Source: Microbacteriaceae bacterium 3FA27C10 (GTDB lineage: Bacteria; Actinomycetota; Actinomycetes; Actinomycetales; Microbacteriaceae). From it: a stretch of DNA of 40,393 nucleotides. The stretch spans positions 1 through 40,393 of the forward strand of contig SCNI01000033.1 of the NCBI GenBank assembly GCA_005502775.1. The letters run 5' to 3'. The notes under the pieces were generated by a model. That model was given only the letters and a program-made list of their open reading frames with translations, was not told where the DNA came from and made no database searches. Positions 1-9,000 of this stretch are shown piece by piece (within the stretch, counting starts at the first letter, position 1; the number at the start of each line of letters is the position of its first letter). The translations under genes were made by a program, and so were the position numbers.

Positions 1-12
1 ATCGGAGACGCC

Positions 13-849
13 ATGCCCACCCTCGACTACCCGGCCCAGACCGTTCTCATCACGGGGGCCTCGTCGGGCATCGGCGCCTCCTTCGCCCGGGCCCTCGCCG
101 CGCGCGGGTGCGACCTCGTGCTCGTCGCCCGCCGCCGCGAGCGCCTCGATGCCCTCGCGGCCGAACTCGAAGCCGCGCACGGCATCCGGGCCACGGCGCT
201 GGTGCAGGACCTCGGATCGCCATCCGCCGCCGCGGAGCTGCACTCCGCCGTCACGACGGCCGGACTCCGCATCACGGGGCTCGTCAACAACGCCGGATTC
301 GGCACCTTCGGGCCATTCGTCGGCGAGGACCCCGCGCGCCTCGCGCAGGAGGTCGCGGTCGACGTCAGCGCGCCCGTGCTGCTGAGCGCCGCCTTCCTGC
401 CCGACATGGTGGCCGCCGGGCACGGCTTCGTCATCAACGTCGCCAGCATGGCGGCCTACACGCCCACCCCGCGCATGGCCGTCTACGGGGCGGCGAAGGC
501 CTTCGTCCTCAGCGTCACCGAGTCGTTGTGGGCCGAGCTGCGCGCATCCGGAGTCACCGTCTTCGCCCTCTCTCCCGGCGCGACGAGCACCGAGTTCAAC
601 GCCGTCGTCGGCACCGACGACGCCACCGCCGGAGCCCGGATGCGCACGGCCGACGACGTGGTGGCCACCGCTCTCGCCCACCTCGACCGCCGCGATCCCG
701 GCCCGAGCGTGATCGACGGCGCCGCCAACCGCGCCGGTGCGTTCGGCATGCGGCTGATCAGCCGGCGCGCGACCGCCACCCTGATGCACCGACTGACCGA
801 CCCGGCCCGGCTCGCGCGCCGGAGGACGGGCCCGGAGAATCCGGTCTAG
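13..849 (+). CDS. SDR-family short-chain dehydrogenase/reductase
   Basis: The product has 278 residues and is a classical Rossmann-fold NAD(P)-dependent oxidoreductase, probably cytoplasmic. The N-terminal cofactor motif TGASSGIG lies near residue 15, and the NNAG motif that stabilises the central sheet is near residue 95. The catalytic triad is visible as Ser145 (NVASMAA), Tyr158 and Lys162 (VYGAAK). An Arg-rich stretch after the first beta strand (VARRRERL) favours NADP(H) over NAD(H), which is inference. GGAG at 4-7 lies five bases before the ATG. The gene converges on the amidase gene with only 15 bases between stops, and no terminator hairpin is obvious there. The substrate cannot be read from sequence. 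Overall it resembles the DltE/YqjQ-like SDRs often annotated simply as oxidoreductases. Family assignment is firm; function is open. Confidence 0.93.
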   Translation: MPTLDYPAQTVLITGASSGIGASFARALAARGCDLVLVARRRERLDALAAELEAAHGIRATALVQDLGSPSAAAELHSAVTTAGLRITGLVNNAGFGTFGPFVGEDPARLAQEVAVDVSAPVLLSAAFLPDMVAAGHGFVINVASMAAYTPTPRMAVYGAAKAFVLSVTESLWAELRASGVTVFALSPGATSTEFNAVVGTDDATAGARMRTADDVVATALAHLDRRDPGPSVIDGAANRAGAFGMRLISRRATATLMHRLTDPARLARRRTGPENPV

Positions 850-864
850 CCGGGCGGCGGGTGC

Positions 865-2880
865 CTACGCGACGCGGGGCGGCAGGGGCACGAGCTGCAT
901 CGACGCTGCGGAGCCGCCGGCCGAGATCACGATCATCATCTCGTCGGTGAGGCGCTTTCGGGCGAGCGAGACGGCGCCGCGGTAGACGCCGGGCTCGCCG
1001 GGAACGGGGCGCACGATGTGGCCGTCGGCCCAGACCTGGGCGAAACGCGCCTCGGACGCGGACGCTCCGCCCGCAGCACCGGCGGTCAGCCGCACCTCCA
1101 CCTCCCAGGAGCGGCCGCGAGCCTCGATCGAGACGGTCGCCTCGGGGGCGGCGAGCGCATCCGGAGCGTCGTCGCGCGCATCCGCAGCCCCGGTGCGCGC
1201 GTCGATCTGGTTGCTCGGCAGCGTCGGCGCGAGGAAGGCGGGCTGCCGCCGCTCCGTGGCCCGCTCGTAGGCCGAGGCCGAGTCGAGCAGGGCGTCGTCG
1301 CCGTAGGCCGGCCCCGCGAAGGTGAGGCCGACGGGCATCTGGATGTCGGCCATGAAGCCCATCGGCACCGTGACGGTGGGGATGCCGAGGTGCCGGATGA
1401 CGCGGTTGCCGTTGGAGTAGACCACGCCGTTGCGCGACGCCGCCTCGAGGCTCTCGGGCCGCGTGAACAGGTCGACCCGCCCCACGTCGCCGGCGGCGGG
1501 GAACACCACGAGATCGAGGCCCTCGGCCCTCAGCCAGGCCTCGAAGTCCTCCTGGCGCGCCCGCTCGAGACCGGTCAGCAGCTGGGCGAGACCGGGCAGC
1601 TCGTCGTACGAGGCCGGCAGTCCCTGCTTCACGAGCTCGGCGAGGCGCTGCCAGTCGAAGCCGCCGCGGGCGCGGGTGATCCAGACCGGCACGGGAGCGT
1701 CGTCGACAGGGAACACGGTGTCGCCGTCGACGTCGGCCCAGCTGTGGAGCTGGGGGTCGCCGTTGTCGCGCAGGAAGGCGTCGAGCGCCATCGCCGTGAT
1801 CGGTCCGCCCTCGAGCGCCCGCCAGTTCGCCGGCACGAGGCCGCGGGAGACGAGCCCCTGGGCCGACGGCCGGTCTTCTTCGTAGTTCGAGACCACCGGG
1901 ATGTCGACCTCGACCACCTCGGCGCCGAGTGCCCGCAGGTCGTCGGCCGCGCGGTCCCACAGGGCCCGCACGCTCGGGCGGATGACGGGCGGGTCGATCG
2001 GCTCCGCGTCCTCGCCGATGTAGAGGCGCGGCACCCCGATGCGCAGGCCGTCGAGCCGCGCCGGGCGGGGCCGGGAGACCGGATGCGGGAGCACCTCCTC
2101 GGGGGCCGGCAGCTCGACCGCGCTCTGCTGGCGCCAGAAGTCGCCCGAGCGGTCGGGGTCGGCGACCGCGAGCACGTCGAGCAGCAGCAGGAGGTCGGAC
2201 ACCGTGCGCGTGTGCGGCACGACGACGTCGCAGCTCGGTCGCAGCGGCCAGTTGCCGCGGATCGACAGCACACCCCGCGACGGCGTGTAGGCCACCAGGC
2301 TGTTGTTCGAGGCCGGCGCCCGCCCCGACGACACGGTCTCCTCGGCCATGCCGAAGGCGCAGAAGCTGGCCGCCGTGGCGGTGCCGGAGCCGTTCGACGA
2401 GCCCGAGCCGTACGCCGCCGTGAGGTACTGCGGGTGGTAGGGGCTGCGCGCGAAGTCGTAGACGCCGGGCTGCATCCCGCCCGCCGCCATCGGCGGCATG
2501 TTCGTCTTGCCGAGCAGCACCGCGCCGGCCGCCCGCAGCTGGGCGACGGATGCCGCATCCTCGGTGGCCACGAGCTCCGCGAGCGCCGGGCTGCCCGAGG
2601 CCACGGTGAGGCCCTTGACCTTGTAGCTGTCCTTGACGGTGAACGGGATGCCCTCCAATGGGCCGGCCTCGCCGGCGCGACGGCGCGCATCCGAGGCCGC
2701 GGCCTGCTCGAGGCAGCTGGGGTCGAGCACCGCGATGGCGTGGAGGCACAGGCCGGTGCGGTCGTAGTAGGCGATGCGGTTGAGGTAGGCGCAGACGAGC
2801 TCGACGCTCGTCACCTCGCCCGCATCGAGGGCTTGGAGCAGCTCGGCGATGCTCAGTTCCACGACATCGATGCGGTTCAT
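865..2880 (-). CDS. Amidase-signature family hydrolase with C-terminal extension
   Basis: The product has 671 residues and belongs to the amidase-signature family, which hydrolyses amide bonds with a Ser-cisSer-Lys triad. Lys83 (FTVKDSYKVKG), the cis-Ser at about 161 (GSGSSNGSG) and the nucleophile at about Ser185 (TVSSGR) keep the spacing seen in fatty acid amide hydrolase. The glycine-rich loop before the nucleophile is unusual: it reads EETVSSGR rather than TDxGGSIR. The last 90 or so residues, rich in beta-strand-like sequence (VSIEARGRSWEVEV), extend beyond a normal amidase and may be a small beta-sandwich domain. The ATG at 2880 was chosen because GGAAGGGG lies just upstream; a longer open frame upstream has no better start. 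No signal peptide is seen. The gene is divergent from the 3022 membrane-protein gene. Substrate unknown. Confidence 0.9.
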   Translation of the reverse strand: MNRIDVVELSIAELLQALDAGEVTSVELVCAYLNRIAYYDRTGLCLHAIAVLDPSCLEQAAASDARRRAGEAGPLEGIPFTVKDSYKVKGLTVASGSPALAELVATEDAASVAQLRAAGAVLLGKTNMPPMAAGGMQPGVYDFARSPYHPQYLTAAYGSGSSNGSGTATAASFCAFGMAEETVSSGRAPASNNSLVAYTPSRGVLSIRGNWPLRPSCDVVVPHTRTVSDLLLLLDVLAVADPDRSGDFWRQQSAVELPAPEEVLPHPVSRPRPARLDGLRIGVPRLYIGEDAEPIDPPVIRPSVRALWDRAADDLRALGAEVVEVDIPVVSNYEEDRPSAQGLVSRGLVPANWRALEGGPITAMALDAFLRDNGDPQLHSWADVDGDTVFPVDDAPVPVWITRARGGFDWQRLAELVKQGLPASYDELPGLAQLLTGLERARQEDFEAWLRAEGLDLVVFPAAGDVGRVDLFTRPESLEAASRNGVVYSNGNRVIRHLGIPTVTVPMGFMADIQMPVGLTFAGPAYGDDALLDSASAYERATERRQPAFLAPTLPSNQIDARTGAADARDDAPDALAAPEATVSIEARGRSWEVEVRLTAGAAGGASASEARFAQVWADGHIVRPVPGEPGVYRGAVSLARKRLTDEMMIVISAGGSAASMQLVPLPPRVA

Positions 2881-3009
2881 CGAGTCCCCTTCCGTCGCTC
2901 CCATCTTCGCCGATCCCGCGGCGGATGCGGGGCCGGGCCACGCGGGTCGGGCGCGGGCGTCCTCCCGCGGCGGTGCGGGTCGACCGCCCGGTCGCGCCCT
3001 CGCCGGCGT

Positions 3010-3015
3010 TAGGCT
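3010..3015 (+). promoter_or_regulatory. -10 hexamer of a probable leaderless promoter
   Basis: TAGGCT fits the actinobacterial TANNNT -10 pattern and ends six bases before the ATG at 3022, so transcription would begin at or next to the start codon. No Shine-Dalgarno sequence precedes the ATG. The same hexamer-six bases-start geometry occurs at 14054-14059 and 19009-19014. Confidence 0.6.
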
Positions 3016-3021
3016 CGGCGC

Positions 3022-3447
3022 ATGAGTGATGCGACCGTCCGCCGCCGCCCCGGGATCGTGACCTTCGTCGTCGTGCTCGTCTACATCGTCGGCATCGCCG
3101 ACATCGCGATCGGCATCCTGACGATCTTCCTCCGCTACCTGCCCGAGACGACGAGCGCGGGCATCACGCTGCCGGTCACCCTGCTCGGGGCCGGGATGAT
3201 CCTGTTCGGCCTGCTCCAGGTGGCGCTCGCCTCGGGCGTGGCCCGCGGCAGCCGGGCCTCCCGGCTCGGCACCACGATCGTGCTGCTCGCCGGGCTCGCG
3301 CTCGACCTGGCCGACCTCGCGATCGGCGGCGACGGCGACTGGTCGGGAGTCGTCACCCAGCTCATCGCGTGCGTGCTCGTGATCGTTCCGCTCTGGGTCG
3401 GCCCGGGCCGACGGTACTTCGCCCGGACGGCGCCTACTTCGCGCTGA
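3022..3447 (+). CDS. Small four-helix integral membrane protein, function unknown
   Basis: The product has 141 residues with four clear hydrophobic segments, at roughly 14-37, 48-70, 83-100 and 112-130, separated by short charged loops, and a basic C-terminal tail (GRRYFARTAPTSR). No catalytic motif is visible. It resembles the small uncharacterised integral membrane proteins common in actinobacteria, and I cannot name its role. The start is fixed by the TAGGCT -10 element six bases upstream, suggesting a leaderless mRNA. Its 3' end overlaps the 3' end of the convergent P-type ATPase gene by 14 bases, so no terminator separates them. Confidence 0.8.
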   Translation: MSDATVRRRPGIVTFVVVLVYIVGIADIAIGILTIFLRYLPETTSAGITLPVTLLGAGMILFGLLQVALASGVARGSRASRLGTTIVLLAGLALDLADLAIGGDGDWSGVVTQLIACVLVIVPLWVGPGRRYFARTAPTSR

Positions 3448-5872
3448 GCGCTTCCGCCGCCCGCTGCCGGCGGGCCTCACGGGCGTCCAGCGCCCGCTCG
3501 ACGTCACGCACGGCGATGCGGCGATGGGCGAAGCGCACGATCTCGATCAGCGCGATCGAGAGCACGGAGGTCGCGAGCACCAGCAGCGCCGTCGGCAGCG
3601 TCGGGTCGACGAGTTGCAGGAAGTCGCGCACGATCGGCACGGTGTAGACGAGCACCAGCCCGATCATCATCGCGCCGATCACCGCCCCTTTGAACCGGGT
3701 GACCGGGCGTGACAGCACCACCAGGATCCACAGGCCGATGACGGTGAGGATGAGCGTCGAGCCCGTGCGGATCTCGGCCTCCGGAATGGCCATGTTCGCC
3801 GCCAGGCGCGCGTAGGCCGCGAGGCCGACCGTCACCACGACGCCGGCGGGCACAGCGAAGGAGAGCGAACGCCGGAGGAACCCGGGAACGTACCGCTGCG
3901 CGTTCGGGAGGAGCGCGAGGAAGAACGCGGGGATGCCGATGGTGAGCCCGTCGGTCACCGAGAGCTGCCGCGGCAGGAACGGGAACGGCAGCAACAGGAT
4001 GCCGAAGGCGATCGCGAGGAAGGTGGCGTAGGCGGTCTTCGTGAGGAACAGCATCGACACCCGCTCGATGTTGGCGATCACCTGGCGCCCCTCGGCCACC
4101 ACGCTCGGCAAGTGGGAGAACTTGCCGTCGAGCAGCACGAGCCGGGCCACCGCCTTGGTGGCGGCGGCCCCCGAGTTCATCGCCACCCCGATGTCGGCCT
4201 CCTTGATGGCCAGGGCGTCGTTCACCCCGTCGCCCGTCATCGCGACCGTGTGCCCCGCGGTCTTCAGCGCCACGACGATGCGCTTCTTCTGATCGGGCGT
4301 CACGCGGCCGAACACGATGTTCTCGTCGAGAACGCGGATGAGCTCGTCCTGATCCTCGGGCAGCTCGCGGGCGTCGAAGCCGTGCGGCGCGTCCAGGCCC
4401 ACGCCGCGCGCGATGGCGGCGACCGTCTGCGGGTTGTCGCCCGAGATGATGCGCACGCCCACGCCCTGCGCGGCGAAGTAGGCGAGGGTCTCGGCGGCGT
4501 CGGGGCGGATGTTCTCGCGGAAGGTCAGCAGCACCACCGGCACGGCGTCGGCCGGCACCGTCTCGCCGTGCGTGGGGGTGCCGTGGGCGAGCACGAGCGT
4601 GCGGCTGCCGGTGGCGGCGAGCTCGGTCGCCTCGGCGGCGAGTCCCCCGAGCACGGCGTCTCCGGCGGCGCGGGCCGGGAACACCATCTCCGGCCCGCCC
4701 AGCACCCACATGCCGTCGTCGAAGGTGACGGCGCTCCACTTGCGGGCCGACGAGAACGCGACGCGGTCGACGGGCGCGCCCGCGGGCTGCTCGGTGAACC
4801 GCGCGACGAGGCTGCGCGCGGTGGCGTTGGCGTCGTTCTGCACGCCGTACCAGGCGAGCACCTTCTCCCAGCCGGGGCGCTCGGTGAGCGGATGCGCGGC
4901 GTCGAACACGATGTCGCCCTGCGTCAGCGTTCCGGTCTTGTCGAGGCAGATCAGGTCGACCCGGGCGAGGCCCTCGACCGCCGGCAGCTCCTGCACGAGC
5001 ACCTGCTGGCGGGCGAGCTTCACGGCGCCCACCGCGAAGGTGATGCTCGTCATGAGCACGAGGCCGAGCGGCACCATGGCGACCACCGAGGCGATGGTCG
5101 CGACCGCGGCGTCCCGCCACGCCCCGCTCTGCAAGGCCTCCACCCAGCCACCTTGGGCGAACATCTGCGCGTTCAGCACGAGCAGCGCCACCGGGCCGAT
5201 GAACCAGGTCACCCACTTCAGCACCCGGTTGATCGAGGAGCGGAGTTCGGAGGCGACCAGCGAGAAGCGCTTCGCCTCGGCCGCGAGGCTGTTGGCGAAG
5301 GAGTCGGCCCCCACCCGGTCGATCACGGCCGAGCCTTCCCCGCCCACCACGATCGAGCCGGAGAGCACCCGGTCGCCGGGGGTCTTCTCGACCGGATCGG
5401 ATTCCCCCGTGAGCATGGACTCGTCGAGCTGCAGCCCGGTGCCGTCGAGGGTCACCGCGTCGGCGGCCACCTGGTCGCCCGCCCGGAGCACGAGGGTGTC
5501 GCCGAGCACGACCTCGCCCACCGCCACCTCGGCCTCCGCGCCGTCGCGGAGCACGCGGGCGCTCGGCGCATTGAGCAGCGCGAGCTTGTCGAGCGCGAGT
5601 TTCGCGCGGTATTCCTGCACGGTGCCGATGACGGCGTTGGCGATCGCGGAGAAGCCGAAGAGCGCATCCTGCCAGCGGCCGATCGCGAGCAGCACGAGGA
5701 AGCAGGCGAGGATGATCGCGTTGAACAGCGTGAGCACGTTCGCCCGCACGATGCTCCACACGCTGCGGCTCGAGTCCTGTACGAAGGCATTGGTGCGGCC
5801 GGATGCGGTGAGCTCGGCCACTTCGGCGGCGGTCAGCCCACCCGGCCGGTGATCGGGGATCGTCTCGGTCAT
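3434..5872 (-). CDS. CtpE-like P-type cation-transporting ATPase with PLGL in M4
   Basis: The product has 812 residues and is a membrane P-type ATPase closely resembling mycobacterial CtpE, a proposed calcium pump. Visible parts are the actuator-domain TGES motif, the phosphorylation motif DKTGTLT (Asp311), the P-domain TGDGVND hinge, and about ten membrane segments including a C-terminal block of six. The matching CtpE-like stretches RSSINRVL and VQELPAVEGLARVD support the subfamily. Leu269 occupies the position where CtpE and calcium pumps have the M4 glutamate (PEGL); it lies 42 residues before the phosphorylated Asp, exactly the spacing of Glu309 to Asp351 in SERCA. The ion may therefore differ or be bound differently. 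ATG 5872 was chosen because AGGA precedes it by seven bases. The gene is divergent from the GH43 gene. Confidence 0.92.
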   Translation of the reverse strand: MTETIPDHRPGGLTAAEVAELTASGRTNAFVQDSSRSVWSIVRANVLTLFNAIILACFLVLLAIGRWQDALFGFSAIANAVIGTVQEYRAKLALDKLALLNAPSARVLRDGAEAEVAVGEVVLGDTLVLRAGDQVAADAVTLDGTGLQLDESMLTGESDPVEKTPGDRVLSGSIVVGGEGSAVIDRVGADSFANSLAAEAKRFSLVASELRSSINRVLKWVTWFIGPVALLVLNAQMFAQGGWVEALQSGAWRDAAVATIASVVAMVPLGLVLMTSITFAVGAVKLARQQVLVQELPAVEGLARVDLICLDKTGTLTQGDIVFDAAHPLTERPGWEKVLAWYGVQNDANATARSLVARFTEQPAGAPVDRVAFSSARKWSAVTFDDGMWVLGGPEMVFPARAAGDAVLGGLAAEATELAATGSRTLVLAHGTPTHGETVPADAVPVVLLTFRENIRPDAAETLAYFAAQGVGVRIISGDNPQTVAAIARGVGLDAPHGFDARELPEDQDELIRVLDENIVFGRVTPDQKKRIVVALKTAGHTVAMTGDGVNDALAIKEADIGVAMNSGAAATKAVARLVLLDGKFSHLPSVVAEGRQVIANIERVSMLFLTKTAYATFLAIAFGILLLPFPFLPRQLSVTDGLTIGIPAFFLALLPNAQRYVPGFLRRSLSFAVPAGVVVTVGLAAYARLAANMAIPEAEIRTGSTLILTVIGLWILVVLSRPVTRFKGAVIGAMMIGLVLVYTVPIVRDFLQLVDPTLPTALLVLATSVLSIALIEIVRFAHRRIAVRDVERALDAREARRQRAAEALSAK

Positions 5873-5905
5873 GGGTCCATCCTGCCGTGCGGGGCAGCAC
5901 ACCCG

Positions 5906-5935
5906 TTGAGCATCCGGCGCCCTCTGGACTAATGT
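5906..5935 (+). promoter_or_regulatory. Candidate promoter for the GH43 surface glycosidase gene
   Basis: A -35-like TTGAGC at 5906-5911 and a -10-like TAATGT at 5930-5935 are separated by 18 bases, about 75 bases before the chosen ATG at 6010. The -10 element runs into the first operator-like palindrome, which is the expected arrangement for a repressed carbohydrate gene. Confidence 0.5.
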
Positions 5936-5964
5936 TTACGTGAACAGTGATGTTTGCGTAATCA
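5933..5964 (+). promoter_or_regulatory. Two tandem LacI-like operator copies
   Basis: TGTTTACGTGAACA at 5933-5946 is a near-perfect 14-bp palindrome (six of seven pairs) with the central CG typical of LacI-family operators. A second, weaker copy, TGTTTGCGTAATCA, lies at 5951-5964, exactly 18 bases on, and shares 11 of 14 positions. Both lie over or just after the -10 region and before the GH43 start. No LacI-family gene is present in the window, so the regulator must be elsewhere. Confidence 0.5.
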
Positions 5965-6009
5965 TCCTTGTTCTCGCCCCATCCCTCGAGTCCAAGGACG
6001 GATTCCTGC

Positions 6010-9000
6010 ATGACACCGATGTCACCGCGCCCGGCGCGCACCCGCCGAGCAGCCACTCTGACAGGGGCACTCGCCCTCGTCGCCACCCTCGTCATCCCGC
6101 TCTCCGTCGCCGGGGCCGCTTCCGCGAGCACGCTGCCCGCGTCGGCAGCGGCTGCGGGCGCCCTCGCCGCAGCGGACTCCCCCACGGCCCTCGCGGCACC
6201 GGTCTACGCCGCCGTCGTGCCGGGAGGCACGCCGAACCTCCCCACCCAGGTGCAGGTCACCACCACCGCCGGCCCGGCGCGCGCCGCCGCCGTCACCTGG
6301 GATCTCAGCGACCTCAGCTTCGACCAGCACTACCGCTCGTTCACCGTGCCGGGCTCGGTCGAAGGCACCCTCGCCGTGAGCGCCCAGGTGGAGGTCGTGC
6401 CGCAGAGCCTGCTCTACTTCATCGACAGCTCCGGAACCACCGGATCGTTCACCTCCCCCGCCTTCGAAGGCGCCAAGAGCCTCATCCCGGGACTCCTCAA
6501 TCAGGTGGCCGACAAGCCGGTCTCCTCCGGCAGCTGGGGATACGACGCCAGCCAGCTCGGCGCCCACTCCTCCTCGAACGCCGCCGACAAGGACGAGACC
6601 GGGTGGTACGCCCTCGGCAGCGGCGGCAGCTCGAAGAAGGTGGTCTACGACCTCCCTCTCCCGGCCGCCGGCACCTACACGCTCACCGCGGGGTTCCGCG
6701 AATGGTGGTCGGGCCCGCGCCAGATGAAGGTGCAGGTCGTCCCGGCATCCGGATGCGGTGACACGACCGTCATCACCCCGAACGTCACCGTGAGCTCGGC
6801 CACCGCCTCCAAGAGCAAGATGGTGTCGGGCACCTTCGCCACCACCGCCGCGTGCACGGTTCAGCTTCAGGTGAGCCTGGCGGCCGGTAGCGAGGCACCG
6901 GTGATCGGCTGGCTGGCCGTCGCATCCGGAGCCGTCGCGGTCGACACCACGCCGCTCGTCGTCGCCGCCCCCGCGGTGTCGCCGGCCGCCGGCTCCTACA
7001 AGACCGCGCAGAGCGTGACGCTGAGCACCACCACCTCGGGCGCATCGATCTACTACACCACCGACGGTTCGACGCCCTCGAAGAGCAACGGCACCAAGTA
7101 CGACGCCCCCTTCTCCGTGGCCGAAAGCACCACCGTGAAGGCGGTGGCCCTGAAGAACGGCACGGCGAGCCCGGCGACCTCGGCCGTCTACGCGATCGAG
7201 CCCGTGCCGGCCGACGGCTACAGCTCGGTGCCGGTGGGCCAGACCTGGTACGACAGCACCGGTGAGTCGATCCAGGCGCACGGCGGCGGCTTCCTGCAGA
7301 AGGACGGCTGGTACTACTGGGTGGGCGAGAACAAGAGCCACGACAGCGCGAGCTTCCTGGCCGTGAGCCTCTACAAGTCGCAGGACCTGAAGAACTGGAC
7401 CTTCGTCAACGACATCCTCACCACCGCGAGCGCCCCCGAGCTCGCGAACGTGAAACTCGAGCGGCCCAAGCTGCTCTACAACGCGGCGACCGACACCTTC
7501 GTGCTCTGGGGCCACTGGGAGACCGCGGACGGCTACGCCGCCTCGCACCTCGTGGTGGCCACCAGCAAGACCGTGGGTGGCGACTACCGCTACCAGCGCG
7601 ACTTCCGCCCCGGCGCAGGCTCGGTCACGACGAATGCGAGCGACCCCACGTACACGAACCCCGACCAGCTCTGGGGCTACGGATCGCGCGACTTCACGGT
7701 GTTCAAAGACCCCGACAGCGCCGACGCCTACCTGGTGTCGACGCAGGACGACCAGAACATGCGGGTCTACAAGCTGAGCGCCGACTACACCGACGTCGAC
7801 TGGGCGGACTCCTACCCGCTGTTCGTCGGGCAGCGTCGCGAGGCGCCCGCCGTGGTGAAGGTGGGCGACTACTACTTCGTCGTCACCTCGGGCCAGTCGG
7901 GCTGGTACGCGAACCAGGCGATGTACTCCTACACGAAGGACATCGCCGACCCGAACGGCTGGTCGGCGCTCAAGCCGCTCGGCAACAACACCACCTTCTC
8001 GAGCCAGCCGACGAACATCATGACGGTGCAGGGTGCCGACGGTCACCGCGAGTACATCTACATGGGTGACCGCTGGAACCCGAACAAGCTCGGCTCGTCG
8101 AGCTACGTGTGGTTGCCGCTCTCGATCGGCACGTCCGGCGCCGGCGCCGGCTCCGCCGACCCGACCGCGATGAGCCTGGACTACCACCCGCAGTGGTCGT
8201 TCGACGCCGCCACGGGCGCTGTCGCGCTGCCCTTCGAAGAGCTCGTCTCCGAGGGCAAACCGGTGACGGCGAGCGCCGCGGCCTCCTCGGGTGCCGCAGC
8301 GAGTGCGGCGAACGACGGCATCGACTACAACCTCGCCACGAGTGGGGACAACACGAACTACTACCAGCCCTCGGCGGTGCCGTTCGCCTGGTCCGTCGAC
8401 CTCGGCGAGCAGCGCGACCTCAGTCGCATCGACCTGAGCTTCCGCAGCTACAACGGTTCGGAGACCTACAGCACCTTCACGGTGTCGGGCAGCGTCGACG
8501 GCACCACGTGGACGCGGCTGGTCAGCCGGCTCGCGAACACCACCGTGGGCTTCACGAGCGACGGGCTCACGGGGTCGTACCGCTACGTGAAGGTCGACGT
8601 CGGCCGTGTGGTCAACGACCACAACGGCAGCGATGCCGCCTGGGCGGCGGGCATCGTGGAGGCGCAGGTCTACGCGGTGTCGCCCGACACCGCGGCACCC
8701 GTCGTCTCGGTGACCCTGCCTTCGGCTTCGGCGTCGGGCTGGTTCACCACGGCCCCCTCGGCCGCGGTGACGGCGACGGATGCGCAGAGCGCGGTCGCCT
8801 CGGTGGAGTACCGCGTCGACGGCGGGGCCTGGGCGCCCTACACGGCGCCGGTGGCTCTGGCCGACGGCACCACCTCGTTCGAGGCCCGGGCGACGGATGC
8901 GGCCGGCAACACCTCGGAGCCGGTGGCGGCCGCGGTGAAGATCGACAGCATCGCGCCGGTGGTCTCGGCCACGGCATCCGGTGACCGGGTGCTGACGGTG

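Noticed and set aside
1018-3012. Long open frame opposite the amidase gene
   Set aside because: Its translation is a His/Arg/Gly-rich shadow with no domain; the opposite strand encodes a clear amidase. The same applies to the other long frames opposite the P-type ATPase, GH43, GH95, GH27 and kinase genes.
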